Below are positions 1 to 11,400 of a DNA stretch of 64,000 nucleotides, in pieces. The stretch comes from Branchipolynoe longqiensis. Its lineage: Eukaryota > Annelida > Polychaeta > Phyllodocida > Polynoidae. A program made the translations under genes and the position numbers. The number at the start of each line of letters is the position of its first letter. Position 1 is the stretch's first letter. The DNA is taken from positions 51,557,661 through 51,621,660 of the forward strand of contig CM059189.1 in NCBI GenBank assembly GCA_030323885.1, in the 5' to 3' direction. The notes beneath the pieces are model-generated. The model made no database searches and was not told where the DNA came from. It saw nothing but the letters and a program-made list of their open reading frames with translations.

Positions 1-700
1 CTACAGACTGCCTTCCGCGGCCGACGCATCGTCGTGGAGGGTCGAGGCGCATTCTGTTGGTCGGCCGACGTGTCCCGCGCTTACCGCCAGCTCCGGGCCG
101 ACCCGCTCTCCACGCCCCTCTTCGGCATCACGGTCGACGGCCGCGCCTACTTGGACATAGCCCTGCCCTTCGGCTGCAGGACCTCTGGCGCGGCCTGCGT
201 CAGGGTGACCGCCGCGGTGGCTTGGATCGTGGGCCTACGCGGTTTCTTCACGGCAGTCTACGTCGACGACTTCGTCGGCTGCGAGGCCTCATACCTCGGC
301 GCGATGTGGGCGTTTGACACCCTCCGGGAGGTCTGCGCCGCCCTTGGGCTCGAGCTCGCCCCCGAGAAGTGCTGCCCCCCAACCGTCCGCCTCACCTGGC
401 TCGCCATCGAGTTCGACTCGGAGGCCATGGTGCTCCGCATCCCGGACGAGAAGATGAACGAGGTCATCGAGGTCTGCGAACCCTGGCTCGTCCGCCCCAC
501 CCTCACCAGAAGGGCTCTCCAGAGGCTCGTCGGCCGGCTCGCGCACGTTAGCACCTGCGTGGTCGCGGCTCGGAAGTTCATGGGCCGGATCCTCTGGAGA
601 CTCCGCGCCGCCCCCGCCGTCGGGGCGGCGGATGTCGACCCGGAGCTCAGGAAAGACGTCCGCTGGTTCCGGGACTTCGCGGAATGGCGTCTGCCTCCTT
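1..700 (+). pseudogene. Reverse transcriptase domain of YR retroelement 1 (partial)
   Basis: The frame is open from base 1, so the domain continues upstream of the window. It shows the finger and palm landmarks of DIRS-group RTs: SRAYRQL, the PFGCRTSG box, and the catalytic YVDDFVG box at about 259-279, with the second Asp pair intact. It would copy the element RNA. Around 690-705 the reading frame leaves this frame and the RNase H sequence continues in the next one, so the polyprotein is broken. It closely resembles the minus-strand RT fragment at 52470-53179, which has YLDDFVG at the same place. Confidence 0.85.
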
Positions 701-703
701 CCC

Positions 704-1193
704 CCAGCCGTCCGCCCCACCTGGACCATCGAATGCGACTCCTGCCTCACCGGCGGAGGCGCATTCTCTACAAACGCCTGTTTCTCCAAGGCCTACGACC
801 GAGAGATGATGGCGGCCCTACCCCTCCATCCATGAACTCGAAGCCGTGAACCTCGTCATGGCGGTCCGCGCCCTCGGCCCCGACGCCCCGGGCGGCTACC
901 GGATCGTCGTCAACACGGATAACGCCGCATCCGCGAGCGCCCTCGAATCGGGTCGCGCCGTCGACCCGACCCTCGGTGCGTGCGCCCGCGAGCTCTGGCT
1001 GCTCGCGGCGCTCGGCTCCTTCGACGTCACCATCTACCACAAGCCCGGGGTCGATCTGGTCCTCGCGGACGCACTCAGCCGCACGCACTACTCCCGGGAA
1101 GCCCTCGATTTGGTCAGCGGGGAGTGCCGTAGTAGGGGGATCCGTAGATTGTGTGTACGGCATTCGCCCGACATGTTCACACATGACCTTTAA
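704..1193 (+). pseudogene. RNase H domain of YR retroelement 1
   Basis: The domain starts with a beta strand carrying the first catalytic acid (TIECDSCLTGGG, about 722-757) and continues with HELEAVNLV (second acidic residue), VNTDNAASA (third) and LVLADALSR (fourth), the usual D-E-D-D set. It degrades the RNA strand of the RNA:DNA hybrid. A frame change at about 812-830 separates the first motif from the rest. The stop is at 1191-1193. The same domain, with very similar VNTDNAAS and DLILADALSR motifs, is at 27290-27700 on the minus strand. Confidence 0.8.
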
Positions 1194-1231
1194 TCTTTGC
1201 AGAGTACGGCGCGTGCGCCCACGAGCACCTC

Positions 1232-2111
1232 ATGACGCTCCACCGCGCAGCCCTCGCCCCCGGGACCTGGCGTAACCGTGATCGACACGCCAGGCGCTAC
1301 CTGCAGTTCGCCGTCGAGCGAAGAGTCGACCACCTGGCCCCCGCCCCCTACGACGTTGGGCAGTTCATCGCCCACCTGCACCGCCTCCTGCCTTCCCCGG
1401 CTTCCGTCGCCAACGCCCTATCCGGGGCGCGCTCCTGGGTCCGGTAGGCGACGTCGCCCCCTTCGACGCCCCCTTCTCGTCACGGGTGAAGCGGGGCGGC
1501 GAACGGCTCTTTGCGGCTCCAACCCGGCGAGCCCCGCCCGTCACCCCCGAGATGCTTCCCCTCGTTTACAGACACATGCGCGCCCAGGGGCACCTCGGGG
1601 TTGCCCCCTGGGCCGCGATGATCATCCCCTACTTCAGTTTCCTGAGGCAGTCGAGGATCCTCTCCCCCTCCCACGCCCCGTGGGGGGGGCCTCACACACT
1701 GCACAGGGATGACGTCCAGCCGGTTCCCGGGGGCTTGCGCCTCTGGGTCACCTCATCCAAGACCATCCGCTCCCCGGTGCAGGCCGTCTCGATCTTCGTG
1801 CCTGCCCTCGCTGGATCACCGCTCTGCCCGGTCCGCGCTTGGCGGCGCGCCCTCGACGTGGTGCCTGCGTCCGGGGCCGCCCCGGCTTTCCTCGCCCGCC
1901 CCGGCGTCCCCCTCACGCCGTCACCCCCCTCCTCCGCGCCGCCTTGGGCCGAGGAATTCACCCTGCACGGCCTCCGCCGAGGCGCCGCCCAGGCGTGCGC
2001 GTCGAGGGGCGTGGACCTCTCCGCCATTATGGCCCAGGGGACCTGTTTTGGGTCGGCTCCCGGGCCTACCTCCTCCCAGGTCCCTCTGCGGACGTGGACG
2101 AGGTCGACTGA
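1232..2111 (+). pseudogene. Tyrosine recombinase of YR retroelement 1 (frameshifted)
   Basis: The N-terminal core-binding part (1232-1440) carries GTWRNRDRHARRYLQF. After a frame change near 1440 the catalytic part begins. It shows the first Arg in FSFLRQSRI (about 1630-1656) and the H-x-x-R box in LHGLRRGAAQ (about 1963-1992). The reading frame then changes again near 2045, and the probable nucleophilic Tyr lies in the other frame (Tyr codon 2067-2069, in SRAYLLPG), with the stop at 2109-2111. All four key positions can be located but not in one frame, so no active enzyme is encoded here. This enzyme integrates circular element DNA. Confidence 0.75.
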
Positions 2112-2971
2112 CCTGCCCAAGAACATTTGCATTCCTTATATAATTACCCATTGATTCACACTGATTGTCTACCTGTTTCTCCAATAAACCCTTTCCTTAC
2201 TCCCACATCCGCCTCGGGCTTCCTCTGTCCGGATCGGCTCATAATTCCGAATTGTGGTTGATCCGGCGGGAAGCCCGAGGCGCCCCCTACCAGACCTCCG
2301 GGCCCCTCCTCCTTCCCGCCTTTTCCCCTGACCTGCATTCGGGCCCCTATCCTCACGTCGATGGATTTACCACGCCCACCCACCCTCTTTTGCAGCCACT
2401 GCGTGGGGGTCGGCTGCCGGGCCTACCTCCTCCCAGGTCCCTCCGGGCCCCTCTGCGGACGTGGACGAGGTCGACTGACCTGCCCAAGAACATTTGCATT
2501 CCTTATATAATTACCCATTGATTCACACTGATTGTCTACCTGTTTCTCCAATAAACCCTTTCCTTACTCCCACATCCGCCTCGGGCTTCCTCTGTCCGGA
2601 TCGGCTCATAATTCCGAATTGTGGTTGATCCGGCGGGAAGCCCGAGGCGCCCCCTACCAGACCTCCGGGCCCCTCCTCCTTCCCGCCTTTTCCCCTGACC
2701 TGCATTCGGGCCCCTATCCTCACGTCGATGGATTTACCACGCCCACCCACCCTCTTTTGCAGCCACTGCGTGGGGGGTCGGCTGCCGGGCCTACCTCCTC
2801 CCAGGTCCCTCCGGGCCCCTCTGCGGACGTGGACGAGGTCGACTGACCTGCCCAAGAACATTTGCATTCCTTATATAATTACCCATTGATTCACACTGAT
2901 TGTCTACCTGTTTCTCCAATAAACCCCTTCCTTACTCCCACATCCGCCTCGGGCTTCCTCTGTCCGGATCG
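2052..2971 (+). repeat. Three direct copies of a ~360-bp 3' unit of YR retroelement 1
   Basis: Units start at about 2052, 2409 and 2777 (spacing 357 and 368 bp). The third stops at about 2971. Each begins inside the recombinase C-terminal coding sequence, runs through the stop codon, then holds TTATATAATTACC and an AATAAA polyadenylation signal. Units one and two go on to a CCTCGGGCTTCC / GGAAGCCCGAGG hairpin. Unit two carries a small insertion (CCGGGCCCCT) shared with unit three. This is either tandem duplication or a rearranged form of the split direct repeats known from Ngaro-type elements. Confidence 0.85.
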
Positions 2972-3550
2972 TTATTGGGACCTAGATGATGAATTTTGAT
3001 GAAATGTCATTTTGAAATTTTAGTGATATTGCTGAAAATCAATATCGGCTGTGATTAGTGTGAATGGAAATTTGGACCAAATTATTGAAATTGAGATCCC
3101 ATGTGCATATTGCACCAGAACATTGCTAGGTGTCCTAGGTGATGATTTAAAAAAATGAAATTAGTGATTTTGAAATATTAGTGATATTGTCCCCAAAAAA
3201 GGGAACATTTTGTGATAAGTTGGACCAAATTATTGAAATTGAAATATGACAGTATTGCAGCCAAACATTTTTCTTGTGGCTCAATTAACGATTTTTGATG
3301 AAATTAGTAATTTTGAAATTTTAGTGATATTGCACCAAGAAAAGTTTACGTTTTGTAATAATTTTGACCAAATTATTGAAATGGAAATATGAAGTTGATA
3401 TTGCAGCAAACCATTGTTGTTGGGTCCTAGATGATGACTTTTGATGAAATTAGTGATTTTGAAATTTTAGTGATACTGCCGAGAATCGACGATACCGGTC
3501 CCGAATGAAAATTATGACCAAATTATTTAAATTGAGATATGTTCATATTG
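2972..3550. repeat. Diverged ~145-150 bp AT-rich tandem repeat, about four copies
   Basis: The phrase GATGAAATTAGTGATTTTG and its continuation recur at about 2986, 3140, 3288 and 3430, followed each time by a GACCAAATTATTGAAATTG block. Spacing is about 152, 148 and 143 bp. No gene is visible. It abuts the 3' end of YR retroelement 1 directly. Confidence 0.75.
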
Positions 3551-3712
3551 CACCAGCTTCTGCAGTAACAGGTTCTATTAAATTGCTCAAGTATTCCCTT
3601 CTATGTGGCGACACATGTTTAATAAGTGCACCAGTATCTAAATTAGATATGTAGAATCGAATCTAGGTCATGGCTTCCGTTTTGAAAATTTGATGTTTTC
3701 ATCGGACTATGC
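3551..3712 (+). mobile_element. MITE-A, copy 1 (3' half only)
   Basis: From CTGCAGTAACAGGTTCTATT to CATCGGACTATGCAG this matches the right half of MITE-A, the ~345-bp inverted-repeat family whose intact copies are at 25343-25684 and 53184-53530. The left half and TTAA end are missing. Confidence 0.75.
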
Positions 3713-4020
3713 AGATCCCCAATAGCCGATTTTACTTTTTGTGCTGGAGGGGTCATTAACCAAACAACGGACTGTGCAGCTTAACACCCCCCCCCCCCCC
3801 CCCCCCACACACACCCAACCAGTCACATGCAGCCAGCACACGCAGGACCTATTCTGCTCATCATATCACTCTCCAGACACATATATGGTTGGTTACACAA
3901 GGAAAGAATCCACACAAAGCAGAGCTGAGAGTGCAGTTCTGGCCAAGCAGACAGCCTCCTTTAACTTTAATCAATGTACTCCACAGCCTTGAGTGAATAA
4001 CTTAAGTTGACATGAAACAC
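3713..4020. other. No gene; poly-C tract and CA-rich sequence
   Basis: A C homopolymer of about 21 bases (near 3787-3806) is followed by CACACACACC. A short open frame on the plus strand (3741-3992) runs through low-complexity sequence and has no recognisable domain, so I do not call it a gene. Confidence 0.7.
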
Positions 4021-4022
4021 GG

Positions 4023-4582
4023 ATGTGGGTCGTTCTCAGAAACTGTGTACCACTTTTGTGACATGGAAACCGAAAGTAAAAATAGCAGAAAACATTCCAA
4101 ATAATAGCAAAATCCATATTCATATGAAGGTTTATATATCATGGATATGTCAGAATTAAAATTTTTGTTTCACTTTTTGATTTTGATCTTATACAAATTG
4201 AGAACGCTGTTAAAATGAACCATGTAACATTCATCAATAACATCATTTAAACAAACATCGATAACATCATTTTAACACACAACAAATTCAGACAAGATCT
4301 TATTGATTACAGTTAAGCAAAAAGGATTGTTTCTTACAAGAAAAAAAGTAGGAAAAAAAACTTTGGTAGATGTATGGTGTCGATGTGCAAATTTTCACTT
4401 TAGCACAAAATCATGATTTTGATACAATTTGTGGGATAGATTAAATACATGTAGTATTACTAACATACTTAATGCACAGAGTCGACAAGAACCATTTGAC
4501 CTACTACCCCCCAAAAAGACAAAATCATTAACAATGTAACATGGAAACCAAAAATGTACAGTTTCTGAGAATGACCCATATA
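4023..4582. mobile_element. MITE-M, copy 1 (long imperfect terminal inverted repeats)
   Basis: The left end reads ATGTGGGTCGTTCTCAGAAA and the right end is its near reverse complement (TTTCTGAGAATGACCCATAT). The similarity continues inward for about 50 bp (GTAACATGGAAACC). A second, inverted copy with the same interior is at about 21685-22130. A right end alone is at about 59864-59888. No coding capacity; non-autonomous DNA element by structure. Confidence 0.7.
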
Positions 4583-4718
4583 GTGAGACCTAGACTCCAC
4601 ACAGACAATATCGATATTATCACATATATCCCACCACTCGAAGAGTTCACAGATGAATAAAGTAATGAAAGATGAGTATTATCTAGATAGTGGTGGTTAT
4701 AAGAATATATTATTATTG

Positions 4719-5347
4719 TAGACAGTCCTCACATGAGCTCCACGACCAGCCAGTGGCTGTAGGGACTACGCCGTCCACTGTTGCAGTTTTTCTGCGCCAG
4801 GTGGTGGCACGCTAGCCGACGGGCAGTGCCCTGAGTGGACTGCCCTCTACAGTGCGCGGCTAGCGAACTACCCCCCCTCCAATGAGAGGTGATGTGTGAC
4901 CAGGGCCGCGTTCAGGATCCGTCTCGGTGATGCCTTTTGTCCTATTTGCGTTCAGAGTGCGTCTCGGCAACGTCTCCCTTTTCAGACTGGAGATGAAAAG
5001 CGCCTCGAAAATGGCTGACGTATTCACTGGTTTCAGCCAATCACAGCGCAGCTTTTCCATTGCAAATGGCCGCCGCCTATGGGGGGTGGCCATTTGAGAC
5101 AACAAACTGCCGCTGCAGTTCAGACTACCGTGACGTCACGGCCATCTCCGAGGCGCCTCCGAGACAGACTCTGAACGCTGCCCTGGCTGGTCAGGGGGCG
5201 AGTCACTTGGCTAGGCGACGCCGCAGTGGGCGGAGTTGTTCAATAAACCATGGGAAGCGAGCGGTCTGTCTTCGTCCTTTTGTGTGCTACCCTGAGTTTT
5301 GTGTGCTACCCTGAGTGAACGGCCAACTAGGAACCAGCCTATCACAC
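4719..5347 (+). mobile_element. Possible solo LTR interrupted by MITE-D
   Basis: The sequence starts TGTAGACAGTCC, has GC-rich body sequence, an AATAAA signal at about 5240, a duplicated GTGTGCTACCCTGAGT just after it, and ends near CCTATCACA. TG...CA ends and a single polyadenylation signal suit an LTR, but I see no clear target-site duplication and no partner LTR in the window. It could instead be unrelated GC-rich DNA. Confidence 0.3.
4903..5192. mobile_element. MITE-D, copy 1
   Basis: The ends are inverted repeats built around GCGTTCAG...GTCTCGG on the left and CCGAGACAGACTCTGAACGC on the right. The interior holds AGCCAATCACAGCGCAGC and TTGCAAATGGCCG. It matches copy 2 at 63113-63428 over nearly its whole length with few differences, so the family was active fairly recently. 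No ORF of note. Confidence 0.8.
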
Positions 5348-5385
5348 TATTAATAAAAAGATTTTTTGAAGTAGGTTGTCGTGTG

Positions 5386-5449
5386 TTATCTCCTGACTAC
5401 TTCCTTCAATCCGTGTTCTTGCAGTTTCTCTGTTGTCTCCTTGAAGGCA
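5386..5449 (-). CDS. YRDC: YRDC exon 5 (C-terminal helix and stop)
   Basis: The acceptor is TTTTGGTTTCAG. The first base completes a split Ser codon, followed by 20 codons (AFKETTEKLQEHG and a basic end) and TAA at 5388-5386. Short terminal exon, too short to be found as an ORF. The phase match to exon 4 and the position after IIRQG support it. Confidence 0.85.
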
Positions 5450-8400
5450 CTGAAACCAAAATGTCACATACTTAGATGGATGCAGGGGATGTTAGCATAA
5501 TTACTGAGGCTGGCTTACAATGGACAGCTACATCATCTTAACTGGGAATCTCGGCTAACACCGACCACAATAAAGACACGACCCAGGTAAAGCTAAGATT
5601 CCTTACACGCAGCATGCGAATGCGGCAAAAAATCGGAAAGCATCTAAGTCAATGGGAGTGATTCCATATGCCCGAATGCGAATGCGGCAACTTGATCGGT
5701 CCCTGTAGCGATCGGTGCAGCATGCGGTGTGCGAATAGAAACCTCAGTCGCACGTGTCCATTAGTTTTAGACTAGGAGAGGCGACTGATCATTACGGAAC
5801 GGTCACACACAGGGGTGCTGATGGGAAACATATGGTAGTGGTGGTGGTGGTGGGGGGAGACGCTTGCTGCTTACCGCGTAGAAGGAATCCTTCTATTCGC
5901 ATACCGCGTATAAGGAATCTTTGCTTTAAGACTTGCAAATCAGCATGAAACAGAACTTGACGATGCCGGGTGTTGTATTTTGGTTTTTGTTGGAGTTTTC
6001 TGTCCTTGCAACATCTAGGGTCATATCAGAATGAGTACCGACTTATGACAGTGCACACTCATAGCGACTTTATAGTGCTGCCACACTGGGAAATCAGGCC
6101 GCCCGCACCATGACCCCATATCTCACCCAGTCACATTATCCCAACACTGAGCTAAACAGTGCTTGCCCTATCCTAATAATGCCGAGTGCCAGGCTAGGAA
6201 GCGACAAGTATCAATTTTATAAGTCATTAGTTTGACTCGACCGGGAATTGAACTCCCGATCTTCCGCATGAGAAGCATGCGCTCTACCGATTCGGCTACC
6301 GCGTCCGGTGCTGGGTGTTGCATCACTTACGGTATCTCTATGATTACAACCTTTCAGTGGTCAGCCCTGCTAAATGGCAAATGGCCTTGTTATAAAACCA
6401 TCATCAGATTGATAAACATATCTGTTTGCGTGCAAAACAATTTGAGGGTATATGGCACAATTTTCTAGATATTTTAATTTGTCTGCTGGGTCACATAAAC
6501 AGTATGCAGCATTCTGTTTGGTTTGTCATGTCCTGTTGACATTTACATGATGCAGGCCATGTGCTTTTGTGCATTTCTTAACTAAAATATTGTCAGTTAT
6601 TTATCACAGATGGCACATATACAACTAAAATATAGTTTTTCTCTAACTTTGGGACTTTTCATGTGTCATTTGTGTTGTTTATTTACTCCTTTACTCAGAT
6701 AAAAAATCCTGCAATTGAAAACCAATAGTTACTGTCAGATAATTAGTCTATATTCCTGAATCATGGAATGTAATAACTTTGCGTTTGCTAGGCCTATAAA
6801 GTCCATTTATGTCAAATTAAAAGGTTTAACATGCTTCATCAGAATGCATTTCTTTTGAAAGGCTATCTTATATTTGACATTTTTCTCCAAGTCTCCTGAG
6901 GCAGGTGTGTTTACTGAACATTTCACGCAGGTCTGTGACGACGTCGTAGATTACGTAGAGAAAAGGCACAGGTTGTTGAATAACAAATTCCAAAAATAAC
7001 CCCCCCACCTCCTTTATATAAGTTTACAACATTGTAGCTGCCCTCTGGGTGTGTGGTCGGTGCTCTCAAATGTCTGAGCGTTTGTCTACATAGGCGATAT
7101 TGGGGGATACTGTCACGTGAACAGCGGACAAGTCAATTGGGAAATTACTACTGTCGAGTACCTTTTGGTTGATGCTGTCGACTGTCTGAATATGTCTACA
7201 TAGGCGATATTGGAGGATATTCCTTGTTCATTTTACAATATCGCCTATGCATACAAATGCTCAGACAGTCGAGAGCACCGACCACACACCTTGAGGGCAG
7301 CCACAAACATAAAAACAAAACCTGTGCGGCAAAGTGCAATAAAGATCAGAGCCATCAATTTGTGTCGGCCTGTAATTTATGTCACAACCCTTTAGTCCTA
7401 TAACGCTGTGTATCCATAGACTGTTCAGTTGTTCTGTGTTCGCTTGTGACATGCCACAGAGACAATGAACATGTTCATTCTTCATGTTCCCAGTCAGTAC
7501 GTCACATGTGCCGTGCACAAGGCCATACGGTCCCTGGGTCCAACCTATGGGAACGACCAATAAGCAAAACAGAGGTTCATTGTCTGTGTGGCACGCCATG
7601 AGGTCATAAGCAAACACGGAACACAGAACAAGGGAACAGTCTATGGATACACGGCCTTATAGGACACCATGTGCCTACCTGCCCTGCCGAATAATAGTGT
7701 AGTGACCTTCCACGGACAGATCCACCACAGTTGAACCAGCTCGCTCCTCCGAGGCCTTCCCTAAGACACCGCCATCGAACACCATCGCTAACTGGGGCCA
7801 CAGTCCGGAGAACTCCTGAAGTAAGGAAAGAAATGACTGCTGTCTCAGAAGATGGTTGTTGGAGTTTTACACCCTGGCAACATCTATGGTCATATCAGGA
7901 CGGGTACCAACTTGGGACAGGGCGCACTCATGGCAACTTTATAGTGCTGCCCCATTGGGAAATCAAGCCACCGGGACCATGAGCTGATATCCCATTCAGT
8001 CACATTATCAACCAGTCCTCGCCCTATCCTATTAATGGCGAACATCAATCTAGAAAGTGACAAGTATCAATTTTTATAAGTCATTGGTTTGACTCGACCG
8101 GGAACCAAACTACTGATCTACCGATTTGGCCATCGCGCCCGATACGTCTCGAAAAATATATAGTAGTTTTATTACTCTCTTAAAAGGAATGTTACATTGC
8201 TACAATACATATTCTGTATATTAGCACGTGGAACTTTTCTGAGCAACTTTTCAATGGATTTTTATCATATCCATTATGGAACCATGCGATTGGTTAGCAA
8301 AATATAATTACAACTAAGACTACTGTATTATCTCGTATCATAATCACAAAGAGAGATAAAATCGTAATAGGACTAGTACTGTGTGTAAAAATAAGGAGTG

Positions 8401-11400
8401 TCTAGCTATGCGAAAACACTGACAGGCATATGCCCCGATTCAACTTCACACCTATCCCCACATACGGAACCACACGTGATATTTACAATCGTTTCCTTTT
8501 GGTTATTAAAAACAAAATCACATTGTGCATGTTATCGGGTAACATTGGTAATTTGTAACTTGGAAACTAGTGGTCGGGTATGATGCTAAACCTCTGCTGG
8601 GTTGCTAGACACAGTAACCCCATAACAAATGCCTGTCACTATGAAACCCCCGTTCTTATTATGTTCATACTTAGTAACCAAACCTTTCTTCCTGGCTCAC
8701 ACATGACCGTTAGCTCACTTTCGTTCGGCCTGTCCACCAGTAAGCACCTTGTGGTACATTGGTTGTTTAAGCAGGGGAAATTTCAGTCGCAGACGACTGG
8801 TCTTCCTCATTCGACGGCTCCTTGCCCTATCCTAGTAATGCCGAGCGACAAGTATCAATTTTTAAGTCATTGGTTTGACTCGACCAGGATTCTAACCCAC
8901 GATCTACCAACACGGGAGACGGACGCTCTAACTCATTCGGCCATCCCGTCTGCTTCACAGCAGCTTTTGGCTCCCACTAGCAAACTGTAAAAATGGTTGT
9001 ATGGCTGAGTGTCAGAGGTGCCTGCCTTGGTATTGAACCTAGACCCCTTGTGAATAAATTGATTTGCTTGTTATGTACTATTATATTGACATGTAAATAC
9101 TGTCAATTGAACCATGACTTCCTATCTTTGCATAAACGCTTTTCACTATGAATCAATTATAAATTGATTCCCCAGTTTCCTTGTTTTGAATTACTCAGAC
9201 ATTTTGGTATATATCTATTGACTGCTAGCTGGACCGCTAGGGTTGTCACCCTGCAAACATGCCAGAGGGGCAGCGAGGCTGTTGGTTGTTGGAGTTTTAC
9301 TTCCTGTCAATATCTAAGGTCATATCAGGACAGGCACCGACTTGTGAGTGGGCACTCATGGCAACTTTACAGTGCTGCCCAATGGGGAGACCAGGCCACC
9401 AACACCACGACCTGATATCCTACTCAAGTCACATTATCTCTACATTGAGACAACGAGTCATTATCCTATCCTAATAATACTCAATGGCAGGCTAGGAAGC
9501 GACAAGTTATAAGTCATTGGTTTGACTCGACCGGGAACTAAACTCCTGATTTCCCTTCCCACACGCGAGAACCGCTCTCTACCAATTAGGCCATCGCCTA
9601 CCACTCAGTCACATTATCCTGACACTAGAGTCAACCAGTCCTTGCCCTATCCTAATAAGCGACCAGGGTTCGAACCCATGGGTTCGAATCCCACGATCTA
9701 CGGCAGTGTAGCACCCACCTGCACGCTGAGCGTGCTCGCAGTGTTGGAGAGGTTGGCGCTGGTGAGGGCTATGGGATGGCCGCACTCCCTGACGACATCT
9801 CGCACGAAGCCGTAGTCTGGCACGCGTACCCCGACCAGCGCGGTACCCGGGTTGAGGTGGGGGTTCAAGGCAGCCGTCCGCTCAAAGAGGACCGTCACCG
9901 GCCCGGGCAGCAACCGGCGCAGGAGTCCCGGGGGCACAGTCACCTTGCCCCACCTGCAGGAGAATGGTTATTTTGCAGCAATTGACTTAAATCTGGGTAG
10001 GTTGGTAGAGCGTGGCGAACAGTGTTACAACTACACAATTATGTAGATTTCCGCATTACCTTTTCCAGCATTTGAAATAAGAGCTTGTCCGTTTATCCGG
10101 GACAAGTGAAAATCACACCAGACTTGTCCGCTGGATAAGCGACAATTTTGACTTATTTCTATCACTGCTTTTACCATTTGAAATGTACAACAAAATATGA
10201 GATACACAGCTTAGATCAAGGATGGCTGTTGGAGTTTTATGTCCTAGCAACATCTAAGGTCATATCAGGACGGGCACCGACTTGTGACAGTGCACACTCA
10301 TGGTGACTTTATTGTGCTGCCCACTGCAAAATCAGGCCGCCAGCACCATGACTCGATATCCCACGTAGTCACATTCTCCGGACACTGAGCTAACCAGTCC
10401 TTGCTCTATTCAATTAATGCCAAGCTAGGAAGTGAAAATGATCAATTTTGTACGTCACTGGTTTGACTTGACCCGGACTCACATCACCAAAAAAAACACA
10501 ACCATTAGATAGCATCACTGATATGGTTTACCGCATAATGGTACAGATGGATTCCACCAGATGGTGGCACTATATTGAAACAGGACTGTGCACGAGTCCA
10601 GAATATAGCAGAGAATGTACACATATATATAATGACAGTTCAACACAATATTGGTCATGGGATTGATGCGGAGCCTAGCTTCAACCCATGCACATCATGG
10701 GTTAAAGCTAGTATATATAACAAACATAAACTATATTTGCTTTAACATAGAGGGTTTTTCATGAGTGAATCTACCAAATACCATTTATCCAAACACGACA
10801 ACCACAATACTATACTCCAGCTTCCAGAAAATTATCAACATTGCCACCCCATGGGAACTGATATTGTATATTTATAGTTTTCAAAACATTACCTTTTAGA
10901 ACTATCTGTCAGTCTGCATAAAATCAGTGTTTAAGAAGCTACTAAAAAATATTGTAACCTAGAAAAACAGATGATATTTAAATGGATTAACACAAAGTAC
11001 AGTGAAAGTTGGAAAACTGTTTGCAATCTACAGTTACAAACCATAAACAAGAAGGAAGAAAACCTAAATTATGACCTAAAACTAAATTCAAAAGATTTGA
11101 ATAAAATTGGACTAGTGCTGCCCAGCGGTGAAAACAAGTATGAACACACTTAATCGTTATGAATAGGGTAAATAAATTCTTATTTTTTTAAAGCCAATAC
11201 CCCAACAACAGATCAAACACCAACCTACTTTTTTATATCGCCAACATCCCCGACACATATGGCTATGGGGTTGGACATGTCCCTGTTCTTGATGTCGTAT
11301 ATCCGCCTGATAGCTTCAGGACTCTGTGCCAGACCAGCAATGCCATAGATGGTGTCAGTGGGAATAGCTATCACCTGGTTCGAGTTCAAACTTCGACAGG

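Larger units (their letters stand above)
1..2971 (+). mobile_element. Decayed tyrosine-recombinase (DIRS/Ngaro-like) retroelement, 5' end outside window
   Basis: The order is reverse transcriptase, RNase H, tyrosine recombinase, then a non-coding 3' tail. That order, with a recombinase in place of a DDE integrase, defines the DIRS/Ngaro/PAT group of YR retrotransposons. The element is much more GC-rich than the AT-rich DNA that follows it. At least four frame changes (near 700, 815, 1440 and 2045) make it a fossil. The left end is cut by the window edge; the right boundary is set where the third 3' repeat unit stops matching at about 2971. Fragments of related elements lie at 25.98-27.8 kb and 52.5-53.2 kb, both on the minus strand. 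I could not see DIRS-type inverted ends, so Ngaro-like is as likely as DIRS-like. Confidence 0.8.

Noticed and set aside
34..849. A single intact 271-residue RT gene
   Set aside because: The frame is real RT only up to about 700; the rest is an out-of-frame reading of RNase H.
6232..6307. tRNA genes at the many GGCCGAATCGGTAGAGC sites
   Set aside because: All are heads of SINE-1 or SINE-2 copies with long non-tRNA bodies, degraded acceptor stems and many mismatched copies. None folds as a clean tRNA by eye.
9522..9815. A plus-strand 97-residue ORF
   Set aside because: It is antisense SINE sequence running into the antisense of YRDC exon 3.
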